Shown piece by piece: positions 28,101-36,662 of a DNA stretch of 64,000 bases; the stretch's first letter is position 1, and each line of letters begins with the position of its first letter. Origin of the DNA: JACNKV01 sp964645915 (lineage in GTDB: Bacteria > Fidelibacterota > Marinisomatia > Marinisomatales > JACNKV01); assembly GCA_964645915.1 (NCBI GenBank), contig CAZYDH010000008.1, positions 1 through 64,000 of the forward strand, read 5' to 3'. The translations under genes were made by a program, and so were the position numbers. A model generated the notes under the pieces. It searched no databases and was not told the origin of the DNA. It saw only the letters and a list, made by a program, of their open reading frames with translations.

Positions 28101-31100
28101 TTTTATCGATGGGTGATAATGTTTATATGGTTGATAGCAGTTTGAGTGCAAAATTGGAAGGACAATATTTTACGGTTCAACTCTATGGAAAAGATCATGC
28201 AGGAAATCAATCGTCGCCGATTACAGTTTCAAATCTCTTTCTTGATACAACTCCACCTGTTGTAGAGTTTCTCTCACCAAGGTCCAATGAAATAGTAAAT
28301 CAAATTTCTGTAACAATAAATAATAATGAAGATCTTTTGGTAGGAGAAGTTGTTCTAAACCCAATAGGAATAGCAAATGATAATTTGTCCAGTACATTTT
28401 CATTGACTGAAAATCAATTACAAATGGGGAATGTCAATTTTGAGCCATTTTCATCTGAGAACCTTAAAGACAGCACTTATTATCAAATTACTTACAAAAG
28501 TGCGGATTTAGCCAAAAATTCAAGCAATACAGCGATTATTGACAGTCTTTACTATGATGTATCACCACCTATCTTTGAAATTGTTAATCTCGTGAATAAC
28601 AAGTGGATTAGATCAACTAATGTTCATTATAGATTATCAGAGAGATTAAAAGAAGGAATAATCCATTGGATTGACCAAGACACTAACGAATATATTGATG
28701 TTCCACTCACGTTATTGACTAAACAAGATGGATTTTATGAGTTGGATCGATTAAATCAACCGAAGATCAGGGATGGACATTCATACACTGTGGTAATGTC
28801 GGGAACTGATTTAGCAGGAAATATTGCTGACCCGATTGAAATAAAGAATCTGTATTATGATATCACTCCACCGGTCTTTTCGGAATTTTCAATCTCTGAT
28901 TCCGTAACCATAAATTTACTGGAATATCAATATAAAATATCAGAAGACTTGATGTCCGGAGGAGTTGAATATTATCATCAAGGTCAGTTGATAAAGACAA
29001 GTCCGTTTTCTGACCATAATTTATTATCGGGTTATCAGACTTTTTCAGTGGGGAGTGATTCAAGTATCTTCACAGATGGTAATTATTATGATATCGCTTT
29101 CTTTGGTCAGGATTCTGCGGGGAATCTTGCTGATACGGTAACAATATCAAACATTCTTTATGATGTAACTCCACCGAAAATTCTTATCTCCGGACTGAAT
29201 AAGTACAATTGGATAAATTCTGTTGATTTTACCTTTACGATTTCTGAGGAATTGACCGAGGGTAAGATCCATTGGAAAGATTTGATTACATTGGAGGAAT
29301 TCACGATTGACTTAGGATCGGAAGCCATCAAAGCAGGGAAACATTCAATTCAAGATATAGAAATACCACGTCTCATTGACGGAAATTCATATTCTTTACA
29401 AATTTATGGAACGGATCTGGCAGGAAACCTAACTGAGTCATCAGAGATCAATCCATTTTATTTTGATACATCTCCTCCCGTTTTTTCTCACTTGAGTTTT
29501 ACAGAGAACTCATATATCAATGATGCGCAATTTTCGTATGCAGTTTCAGAGCCACTTTCAAAAGGATGGATGAAGGTAAAATCAAATAATGATGAATCCA
29601 CTGTTCTTGATCTTTTAGAAAGCCAGATCGATATTCCTTTAATAGACGGTGGAATCTATGACATTTCATTTTTTGGAAGTGATTCTGCAGGAAATGTTTC
29701 AGATACACTTTCGGTAAATAATGTATTTTACGATGTCTCCCCACCAGCACTAATTATAGTTTCTCCTATAGACAGTACATTGAATAATGATTTTTCAATT
29801 ACCTATTCTACAAATGAACCGTTATTAGAAGGAGCGATCATCTGGGTACATTTAACCGATACAATACGATATAACATTGAAGAATCAAATTTAAATACCG
29901 GTGAGCAGTTTATTGTGATAGAGGATGTTCCGATAAAAGAAGATGTTGAGTATATGGTTTTTGTAAGGGGAGTTGATCGTGCTGGAAATATTGATACATC
30001 CCTATGGGTTGGACCGGTATTTTATGATTTATCTAATCCTACCGTTACAAATTTGCAGTCGATCGAAGAGTTACCGATAAATACAATTAAAATAGAATAT
30101 CAACTTAGTGAGGACCTTTCATCAGGATCGATCCAATGGATTGTAGAGGATACACTCACACATCCTGTCGTTAATTATGTATTAAAAAATGAAGAACTAC
30201 ATAAAGGAGAACACTCATTAGATTTGGATATCCAATTGCTTGACGGGATCAATTATTATCCGCAGATATCGGGGGAAGACCTTGCAGGGAATCAATTGCT
30301 TACATCTATTGAAGGTTTTCAGATGGTTCGATATGATCGCCAAAAACCACTAATTACGGTAATATCGCCACAGGATTCAACTTATATAAATAAATTAGAT
30401 ATTCAGTATGAACTCAGCGAAACACTGATCTCCGGTGAAATAATCTTCGAAAATAAAAATAATCCTTCCAAAACAGAAAATGCTCACAAAATTAATTTGA
30501 AAGGGTCACGATTACAAATTGGACGTAGAGGAGGTATCTTGCCAATTTCAATGATCCAAATTCAAAATGGATCAACATATGATATTAGTTTTGTCGGGGT
30601 GGATTCTGCCGGGAATTTTGCAGACACCGTGATGACTCATGCTGTGTATTATGATGATGTTGGTCCGGTAATAAATCTTATGCAACCATCGGCAGAACAA
30701 GCTATAAATAAGCCATATATAGAATATACATTAAGTGAAACATTAAAAGAAGGGCGCTGCATATTTACACCGAGTGGAGAAGTGATTGATGAAATACTTT
30801 CTCGGGAGTTCCATTTTACTAGCGAATGGTTGGAAGAAGGATCTCATTTCTTTGATCTATCAGAAAGTATTCAGTTAACAGAAGGAGTGACTTACACAAT
30901 TGGAATTGATGGAATCGATCTTGCAGGAAATACATCCATGCCGGTCAACGTCGAGAATGTTATTTATGATACGACACCACCAATACTTACAATCAATTCA
31001 CCTGTTAATGAGCAATTTATCAATCATATGCAAATAGAGATCATTGCCAACGAAAAATTAAAAGAAGGCGAACTAACCGTGTCCTCTGGAGAAGAAAGCA

Positions 31101-32548
31101 TATCAATCCTTTTAAATGAAAATGAAAAAAACAGCGGTGAGTTGATCGTTGATATATCGAATAGAGTAAAAATAATCAACGGAGAACCGTATTCTATAAC
31201 TTTATCAGGGATGGATTTTGCAGATAATCGTACCGACACTGTACAGATACATGGAGTTGTCTTTGACACAATAGCACCCGTGTTATCTGTTTTACGTCCT
31301 ATAAATTCTGAGATAATCTCCGAAGAGAGCTTGGATTATATCTGTTCAGAACAGATGAAATCGCTCAATGTTAAATTTATTAGAACTGCAGGAAATATTG
31401 ATCCCAATTCTCCACATACAATTCCCATCATTGGAGACGGACTTTCAAAAGGTCAGCATACAGACATCAAACTGTCTGTTCAACCCGAGTTGCTTAGCGG
31501 TAGTATTTACATTATGCAGTTATATGGTGAAGATTTTGCAGGGAATTCATCAAATATATTTGAAGTAACTTCCCTTATTATCGACAAAGATCCTCCCATA
31601 TTTAATTTTACCTCACCAAAACCGGATACGATCCTTAACCAGATCACCTTTGGTTTTACCGTTACAGAAGACCTTATTTCAGGAACCTGTATCTTATCTC
31701 AAACCGGTGGTGTTGAAGATTCTAAGAGTCCTCATCAAGTATTATTACCCAGAGAGATGTTAACAGAAGGATTGCACTCTCATGTTCAATTCCCCAGTAC
31801 AAATCTTCAAAGTGAGAGTGTTTATTCTATTTCAATCCTTGGAGAAGATCTTGCCGGAAATAAATCTGATACCACCACTGTAAGAAATATTGCTTTTGAC
31901 AATATTAAACCGGAGGTTGTTTTAGAATCTCCGGAAACCGAAAGCCTTATCATTGATCCAATTATTACCTATCAGTTAAGTGAAGATGTGGTTTCTGCAC
32001 GTGCAGTTTGGTCAAATGGTACGAAAGAAAACGGATTTGTTTATGAAGTAGATTTGACATCTGAGGAGATGGTAGCTGGCAGATATGATGAGATAATATT
32101 ACAAAACCAAGTGCCAATATTTTTAGGTCTACCATTTGAACTTTCAATGACCGCAACCGATCTAGCCGGAAATGTTAGTGATCCGGTGGCGATACCGAAT
32201 ATCACATTTACTCGATTACTAGACGGCGAATGGAAATACGCAGGTATCTTAATGGAAGTCTCGCTTACCTTTGATGGTGATGAAGATACTGAAAGTCGAA
32301 CCGGGACAATGGAAATGGATAAAAAAATGGGGAGTAAGATCGATGAAAAAATCGAAGGAAACTACACAATCGATTACTCGAAGAAACCGTGGAGAATGGA
32401 CTGGGAACTTTCCAATGGTGAAAAGAAACGTTGTATTTTTGAATTTACGTCCATCAATCAGCTTCGAATTGTGATCGGGGATAAAGTTCCGAAAAATTGG
32501 AATGACGGAGAACTGCTGTTCTTTGTGTTTTTATCCGATGAAGAATAA
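25178..32548 (+). CDS. Giant exported Ig-like repeat protein, 2456 aa
   Basis: A signal peptide (LFIGYFWVFIVASAQ) leads into an N-terminal region of about 310 residues with MORN/YD-like strands (KFYDVDGKYYGNIGYMYDDTG). About 20 Ig-like repeats of roughly 101 residues follow (residues about 315-2345). Each begins YD.TPP.I.I.SP, continues with IN....Y.LSE.L..G.I.W, and ends with Y.I...G.DLAGN.S. A C-terminal domain of about 110 residues (DGEWKYAGILMEVSLTF..., IDYSKKPWRMDW) looks lipocalin-like and closes the protein. No sorting signal or lipobox is apparent. It may be a stalk-like surface protein or adhesin. No Shine-Dalgarno sequence is obvious. Confidence 0.85.
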   Translation: MKRALFIGYFWVFIVASAQTRTEYYLTKQDFLSGNSVQYQEVRRHSYIEATFSKENQLESLKYFNDNHQIKSSENYEYTDQNSLKKKQTLNENNLLVEETIFGEEENALRFIQYDMDVKIVKRWGDRFTITSFLVDDGKPIVHKFYDVDGKYYGNIGYMYDDTGYRTEEVWINEPSKQIIRRWKYQFIPETNLHETKEYDQVGKLIQHFLEDSTGKEEVLQFIKPMDHSVAVDGSVSYLLINDLLSGRFLWTQKDLTGNSIDSISFQLSSSLKKKGLYTDVSTIGLVDGATYELKFTGISKREKEGISKTVFPVKIDYSPPKVSLDISPFLSDVKLAYETNEPLAFASVNFVPLSEDNTQKPVIILLESDEINQLKTEPFLPVNQVPLIDGMEYAISMTCSDIVGNQETNKLNYPVRCDKTDPSIFIHSPSDSTILTSLDLNFEFSEKMKNTEISVISNKELITTIHLEESLLDTGKHILTIPLKDSTDYDIHIYGEDIAGNLSDTSIVHFISIDYSPPIISVHSPKEKEFINKPLLSYTLSEDLAFAQVELMKDSVDSTIIRLKGEELLKGEYLDLSFDEVVDLEENCKYTVVIKGEDFAGNQSEEITIKGVEYDITNPVAEITSPNFGSSVSSLNLDLSISETLKTGQILWIDLEMDSLVYNYNLSDIIINTDDTLSITLSDTLISGLQYVIKVVGKDFAGNGVIQSNIPVILYDNSLPEIAVSFPKPNERLNQIYFEYELSEDMTSSEIEWRLTSDNSVIKSYHLQDEFLLSGKHRLELKDYSSIIENTPYNIYLFGKDKAGNECETEIGFIRYDFTPPTISILNPTDSSFINHSNVAYSLSESLNNGKVIWTSLDENDSSIVVEQILKDINLMKGNQNTEQLSFVPNLMNGFIYSAQITGEDSTGNTAVSNKIDNIIYDIETPVLDFISPVDSTILSNPVLKWNLSESLAFGVLLFHSGDILDSIPLDHNILSMGDNVYMVDSSLSAKLEGQYFTVQLYGKDHAGNQSSPITVSNLFLDTTPPVVEFLSPRSNEIVNQISVTINNNEDLLVGEVVLNPIGIANDNLSSTFSLTENQLQMGNVNFEPFSSENLKDSTYYQITYKSADLAKNSSNTAIIDSLYYDVSPPIFEIVNLVNNKWIRSTNVHYRLSERLKEGIIHWIDQDTNEYIDVPLTLLTKQDGFYELDRLNQPKIRDGHSYTVVMSGTDLAGNIADPIEIKNLYYDITPPVFSEFSISDSVTINLLEYQYKISEDLMSGGVEYYHQGQLIKTSPFSDHNLLSGYQTFSVGSDSSIFTDGNYYDIAFFGQDSAGNLADTVTISNILYDVTPPKILISGLNKYNWINSVDFTFTISEELTEGKIHWKDLITLEEFTIDLGSEAIKAGKHSIQDIEIPRLIDGNSYSLQIYGTDLAGNLTESSEINPFYFDTSPPVFSHLSFTENSYINDAQFSYAVSEPLSKGWMKVKSNNDESTVLDLLESQIDIPLIDGGIYDISFFGSDSAGNVSDTLSVNNVFYDVSPPALIIVSPIDSTLNNDFSITYSTNEPLLEGAIIWVHLTDTIRYNIEESNLNTGEQFIVIEDVPIKEDVEYMVFVRGVDRAGNIDTSLWVGPVFYDLSNPTVTNLQSIEELPINTIKIEYQLSEDLSSGSIQWIVEDTLTHPVVNYVLKNEELHKGEHSLDLDIQLLDGINYYPQISGEDLAGNQLLTSIEGFQMVRYDRQKPLITVISPQDSTYINKLDIQYELSETLISGEIIFENKNNPSKTENAHKINLKGSRLQIGRRGGILPISMIQIQNGSTYDISFVGVDSAGNFADTVMTHAVYYDDVGPVINLMQPSAEQAINKPYIEYTLSETLKEGRCIFTPSGEVIDEILSREFHFTSEWLEEGSHFFDLSESIQLTEGVTYTIGIDGIDLAGNTSMPVNVENVIYDTTPPILTINSPVNEQFINHMQIEIIANEKLKEGELTVSSGEESISILLNENEKNSGELIVDISNRVKIINGEPYSITLSGMDFADNRTDTVQIHGVVFDTIAPVLSVLRPINSEIISEESLDYICSEQMKSLNVKFIRTAGNIDPNSPHTIPIIGDGLSKGQHTDIKLSVQPELLSGSIYIMQLYGEDFAGNSSNIFEVTSLIIDKDPPIFNFTSPKPDTILNQITFGFTVTEDLISGTCILSQTGGVEDSKSPHQVLLPREMLTEGLHSHVQFPSTNLQSESVYSISILGEDLAGNKSDTTTVRNIAFDNIKPEVVLESPETESLIIDPIITYQLSEDVVSARAVWSNGTKENGFVYEVDLTSEEMVAGRYDEIILQNQVPIFLGLPFELSMTATDLAGNVSDPVAIPNITFTRLLDGEWKYAGILMEVSLTFDGDEDTESRTGTMEMDKKMGSKIDEKIEGNYTIDYSKKPWRMDWELSNGEKKRCIFEFTSINQLRIVIGDKVPKNWNDGELLFFVFLSDEE
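26122..32205 (+). repeat. About 20 tandem Ig-like repeats (about 304 bp each)
   Basis: By eye the YD.(T/S)PP motif that opens each repeat occurs 20 times from VKIDYSPP near 26122 to IAFDNIKP near 31900, spaced close to 300 bp. The protein motif is conserved (LSE.L..G, DLAGN) but the DNA has diverged, unlike recently expanded repeats, which is why this gene assembled without a gap while the Ig lipoprotein did not. Confidence 0.85.
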
Positions 32549-32578
32549 TGGTATATAATCATTTCACGAATAGTTAAA

Positions 32579-34933
32579 ATGAAACAAATATTTATAATTA
32601 TCACTTTGACACTCATGAGTTGTCAACCACATCTAAAACAACAAAACAATCAAATGAATCAAATTTCCTTAATTCCACAACCTAAATTACTTAAACATCT
32701 TGACGGCAATTTTGATCTTAAGTCTATAAAGTACATAGTCTTAAGAAATGGAAGAGAAGAAGAGCGACGTACCGCTGAATTTCTTCAAAAGTATTTAATG
32801 CCAATAACTCCTTTAAGTATAACTGATTTCTCGTCTATAAGTTTAAATAACGATGTAAATTATTTCATTATTTCTTTAGATGAAGGAAGCGATATTCCAG
32901 ATGAAGGATATGAATTAAAGATTGAAAGCGGCAAGTCTATTGAAATTACAGCAAGTTCTTTTCCCGGACTTTTCTATGGATATCAAACATTTAGACAACT
33001 TTGTCCGATAGAATTGGAAAAAGGTGAAAAACCAGTAAATACTCAAATTCCAAATTGCTATATTAAAGATGCACCTGCTTTTGGTTATAGAGGTATGCAC
33101 TTAGATGTATCACGCCATTTCTTTGATATAGAATTTGTTAAAACTTATATTGATATGATCGCCTTTCATAAAATGAATGTTTTTCATTGGCATCTGACGG
33201 ATGACAACGGATGGCGAATTGAGATAAAAAAATATCCGGAACTAACTGTAAAATCGGCATGGCGTGTTGATCGAACAAAAGAGCCATGGAGAGAACAAAC
33301 TCCTATTCAACCCGGTGAAAAGGCAACCTATGGTGGTTTCTACACTCAAGATGAAATTCGTGAAGTAATTAACTATGCAGATGATAGAGGAATTATGGTA
33401 ATCCCTGAGATTGAAATGCCGGGACATACTTCCGAAGTATTTGCTGCTTATCCCGAACTCTCTTGCAAAGGTGATATAATTCCGGTAAATCCCGGTTCAT
33501 ATTGGCCTAATGTGGATATTTTTTGTGCGGGTAATGAAGAAGTATTTACATTCTTAGAAAATGTACTAGAAGAGGTTATCGAGTTGTTTCCTGCTCCGTA
33601 TGTTCATATTGGAGGAGATGAGGCTGAAAAAACATATTGGGAAACTTGTCCAAAATGCCAAAAAAGGATCCAAGATGAAGGACTAAAAAATGAACATGAA
33701 CTTCAAAGTTATTTTATTAAGCGAATAGAAAAGTTCCTATTATCAAATAATAAAAAATTAGTAGGCTGGGACGAAATATTAGAGGGAGGACTTGCTAAAA
33801 CTGCAACCGTGATGAGTTGGCGTGGGATGAAGGGTGGAATTGAATCTGCTAAAGCAGGTCATGATGTGATTATGTGCCCAATAACTCATTGTTACTTTGA
33901 TTATGAGCAAGGTGATTCTGAAACTTCTCTTGAAAATATTGGGGAATTTGGAGTAACTACTTTAAAAGAAGCGTATTCATTTAATCCAATCCCGGATGAA
34001 TTGAACGAAAATGAAGCTAAATATGTGTTAGGGGGACAAGCAAATTTATGGACTGAATTTGTACAAACTCCTGCTAGGGCTCAATATCAAATATTACCAA
34101 GGATGACAGCTTTATCGGAAGTTCTATGGTCAGGTCCGGGAAAACATTCATATGATAATTTTTATAATCGACTTAGATATTTACTGAATCGGTTTGATGT
34201 AATGGAGTGGACGCATGCACCCGGTTCATTTGTTGTTACAATCCAAGCGGAAGAAAACGTAGGAGCGGACTTTAAAGTCATTTTATCATCAGAAAAACCG
34301 AATGAAGAAATACGATATACACTGGATGGTGGTATCCCGTCATCTAAATCATCACTGTATACATCCCCGTTTGATGTTTCAAAAACAACTACGATAAAGG
34401 CAGCAATATTCATTAATAATAAGTCAGGTGTCATATCTGAAAAAACGTTCTATAATCATAAAGCTCGTGGGAAACGCATCAAGTATGTAACTCAGTATAA
34501 TCAAAAATATCCTGGAAATGGTCATATTACACTCACCGACGGGTTGACAGGATCTGACTATCATAACGACGGCTATTGGTTAGGATGGGAAGGAAATGAT
34601 CTTGATGTCATCATTGATCTAGAAAAAATCGAAGCTATTAGCAAAATCTCAATGGGTTTTTTAGAAGCACAGCAAAGTTGGATATTTTTACCCACTGAAT
34701 TAGTGATTTCATTTTCTACTAACGGAGATTTATTTGAAAGTAATCAATCTCTCCAGCTAAGTGACGGTAATAGAAATGATGATCCGGTACGTAAAATATT
34801 GGTGATAGATAATTTACAACAATCTGCACAATTTGTACGTGTTCAGGCAATAAGTAGGAAAATATGTCCGGATTGGCATAAAGGTGCTGGTGGAAAAGTC
34901 TGGATCTTTTCTGATGAGATTGTTATCGAATAA
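32579..34933 (+). CDS. Beta-N-acetylhexosaminidase, GH20
   Basis: The 784-residue lipoprotein (signal ending LTLMSC) has an N-terminal GH20b domain, the catalytic barrel and added C-terminal domains. The barrel opens AFGYRGMHLDVSRHFF and includes HKMNVFHWHLTDDNGWRIEIKKYPELT. The catalytic Asp347-Glu348 pair sits in HIGGDEAEK. After the barrel come a chitobiase-type beta domain (RYTLDGGIPSSKSSLYTSPF) and a discoidin-like carbohydrate-binding module. It removes terminal GlcNAc or GalNAc from chitin oligomers or glycans at the surface. The following sugar isomerase-like, TspO and GH97 genes form a glycan-use neighbourhood. Confidence 0.93.
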   Translation: MKQIFIIITLTLMSCQPHLKQQNNQMNQISLIPQPKLLKHLDGNFDLKSIKYIVLRNGREEERRTAEFLQKYLMPITPLSITDFSSISLNNDVNYFIISLDEGSDIPDEGYELKIESGKSIEITASSFPGLFYGYQTFRQLCPIELEKGEKPVNTQIPNCYIKDAPAFGYRGMHLDVSRHFFDIEFVKTYIDMIAFHKMNVFHWHLTDDNGWRIEIKKYPELTVKSAWRVDRTKEPWREQTPIQPGEKATYGGFYTQDEIREVINYADDRGIMVIPEIEMPGHTSEVFAAYPELSCKGDIIPVNPGSYWPNVDIFCAGNEEVFTFLENVLEEVIELFPAPYVHIGGDEAEKTYWETCPKCQKRIQDEGLKNEHELQSYFIKRIEKFLLSNNKKLVGWDEILEGGLAKTATVMSWRGMKGGIESAKAGHDVIMCPITHCYFDYEQGDSETSLENIGEFGVTTLKEAYSFNPIPDELNENEAKYVLGGQANLWTEFVQTPARAQYQILPRMTALSEVLWSGPGKHSYDNFYNRLRYLLNRFDVMEWTHAPGSFVVTIQAEENVGADFKVILSSEKPNEEIRYTLDGGIPSSKSSLYTSPFDVSKTTTIKAAIFINNKSGVISEKTFYNHKARGKRIKYVTQYNQKYPGNGHITLTDGLTGSDYHNDGYWLGWEGNDLDVIIDLEKIEAISKISMGFLEAQQSWIFLPTELVISFSTNGDLFESNQSLQLSDGNRNDDPVRKILVIDNLQQSAQFVRVQAISRKICPDWHKGAGGKVWIFSDEIVIE

Positions 34934-34972
34934 TAAAAGACTTAATTTTATACGTAATATTCAGATACACTA

Positions 34973-36142
34973 ATGACAAAACTCAATGTAAAACCATTAT
35001 CAGTTCATGATTCACCGGAATCAGTTAATCAATTAGCATGCGAGAGAATTAAGAAACTGATCGAGCCAGAAAAATTCAATATAATCGATAAAGAACCGGA
35101 TGTATTATTCTTCCTTTCCGGGGGTACCGAACAGATTGCAAAAAGAATGGTAAAACCCGACCGTTTTTATCTATTGATTGGATCGCAACACAATAATGCC
35201 TATGCGTCAGCGACTGAAGTAAAAGCGTATTTAAATAACAAAAAAATACCTTCAATACTTTTGGATGAAGAAGCTGAAGAAACACAAGGAGTTTTAAATG
35301 ACTATGTTGCGATTAAATCAGCATTACAAAATCTGAAAGGGAAAAAACTGGGGCTGATCGGTGAGGTCTCAGACTGGTTAATTTCTTCTAAAATTCCTTC
35401 GACTATACTTTTAGATACATTTGGAATTGAGCTTGAAGTTATTCCGTGGAAAGAATTGACGCATTATTCTGAGTATGAAGCGTCTGATTCATTTTTGAAT
35501 ACATTTTCGAATCAATCGAATATTGATATCAATCCAACTGGGAAAGTGAACGAATTATTAAAACATGTCATAAAAAGTAAAAATCTGGATGCCATCACCG
35601 TTGAATGTTTTCCACTTGTCCAGAAAAACCGTGTTACTGCATGTTTGCCTTTAGCAAAATTTAATAATGACGGGATTCCTGCAGGATGTGAAGGTGATCT
35701 AACAGCTATCACTGGAATGATGCTTTGTAAAGAGTTGATCGGAAAAGTTCCGTGGATTGCAAATATCAATAAAGTATCAAATGACGTAACGATGTTTTCT
35801 CATTGTACAATTGCACCTAATATGGTATCTGATTTTACTGTGCAAACACATTTTGAAACAGGTCTTGGAACAGCCATTCAAGGAAAGTTTAAGGAAGATA
35901 AGATAACGGTGTTCCGATTTAATGAAGATCTTACCACTGCATTTATTGCTTCTGCGGATGTTATCGGACGTCCGAGATCGCACTCAGCATGTCGAACTCA
36001 AATTGAGGTCAAACTCACTCAAAATGACGTCGAATTGTTGAAAGAAAATCCTCTTGGAAATCATCATCTAATTATCCCCGGGGATTATCAACGTATACTG
36101 CAATTAGCATGCAGAATCCTTGGAATAAAAATTTTGATATAA
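34973..36142 (+). CDS. L-fucose/L-arabinose isomerase-like protein
   Basis: The 389-residue product has the FucI/AraA-like fold pattern. A Rossmann-type first half (PDVLFFLSGGTEQIA, LGLIGEVSDWLI) is followed by the metal-site half with TVECFPLV and IPAGCEGDLTAITGMML, where the Glu residues probably bind metal. It is shorter than FucI (about 590), matching the fucose isomerase-like group. The substrate is unknown. Lying between GH20 and GH97 it may process a sugar released by them. The presence of CEGD supports an active enzyme. Confidence 0.78.
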   Translation: MTKLNVKPLSVHDSPESVNQLACERIKKLIEPEKFNIIDKEPDVLFFLSGGTEQIAKRMVKPDRFYLLIGSQHNNAYASATEVKAYLNNKKIPSILLDEEAEETQGVLNDYVAIKSALQNLKGKKLGLIGEVSDWLISSKIPSTILLDTFGIELEVIPWKELTHYSEYEASDSFLNTFSNQSNIDINPTGKVNELLKHVIKSKNLDAITVECFPLVQKNRVTACLPLAKFNNDGIPAGCEGDLTAITGMMLCKELIGKVPWIANINKVSNDVTMFSHCTIAPNMVSDFTVQTHFETGLGTAIQGKFKEDKITVFRFNEDLTTAFIASADVIGRPRSHSACRTQIEVKLTQNDVELLKENPLGNHHLIIPGDYQRILQLACRILGIKILI

Positions 36143-36173
36143 TACTTTAGAAAAGGGAACAAGGAGAGTAACA

Positions 36174-36635
36174 ATGATGAAACGTACGCTAATCTTTTTA
36201 CTATTTAATTTTATTGCACTCGGGCTGGGAAGTTGGATGATGGCGGATGGTCCGAATTCAATTTGGTATGAAGAATTATCAAAAGCTCCTTGGACACCAC
36301 CCGGTTGGATGTTTGGAACTGCATGGTCTTTAATTATGATCTCCTTTGCGTTTTATATGGCAAAGTTGTGGGAAGTGATGGATAGTAAAAAAAGGATCAC
36401 GGTTGAGTATATAGTGCAATGGGGACTGAATGTGAGTTGGAACCCCATATTTTTTTATTTCCATTACACATATACAGGTTTACTGATCCTATTCCATTTA
36501 ACAATGCTTATCACATTTATTTTCTTTAAATATCGTAAAAAACTGAATATTAGTTCATTACTGATATTACCCTATGTAATATGGCTTTTCTTAGCAACAT
36601 CGTTAAATTTGTACACAATCTTAAATAATACATAG
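36174..36635 (+). CDS. tspO: TspO/MBR family membrane protein
   Basis: The 153-residue protein has five predicted membrane helices and the TspO hallmarks SKAPWTPPGWMFGTAWSLIM and QWGLNVSWNPIFF. TspO proteins bind porphyrins and sterol-like ligands and act in stress or tetrapyrrole balance. AAGGAG lies 8 bases before the ATG at 36174. Its place between sugar genes is unexplained. Confidence 0.92.
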   Translation: MMKRTLIFLLFNFIALGLGSWMMADGPNSIWYEELSKAPWTPPGWMFGTAWSLIMISFAFYMAKLWEVMDSKKRITVEYIVQWGLNVSWNPIFFYFHYTYTGLLILFHLTMLITFIFFKYRKKLNISSLLILPYVIWLFLATSLNLYTILNNT

Positions 36636-36662
36636 AAGATATCTATGATAATTGATAAACAT

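Noticed and set aside
26122..32205. CRISPR-like or recently expanded DNA repeats in the giant gene
   Set aside because: The units are about 300 bp, coding in one frame and diverged at DNA level; no short identical repeats with unique spacers were seen anywhere in the window.
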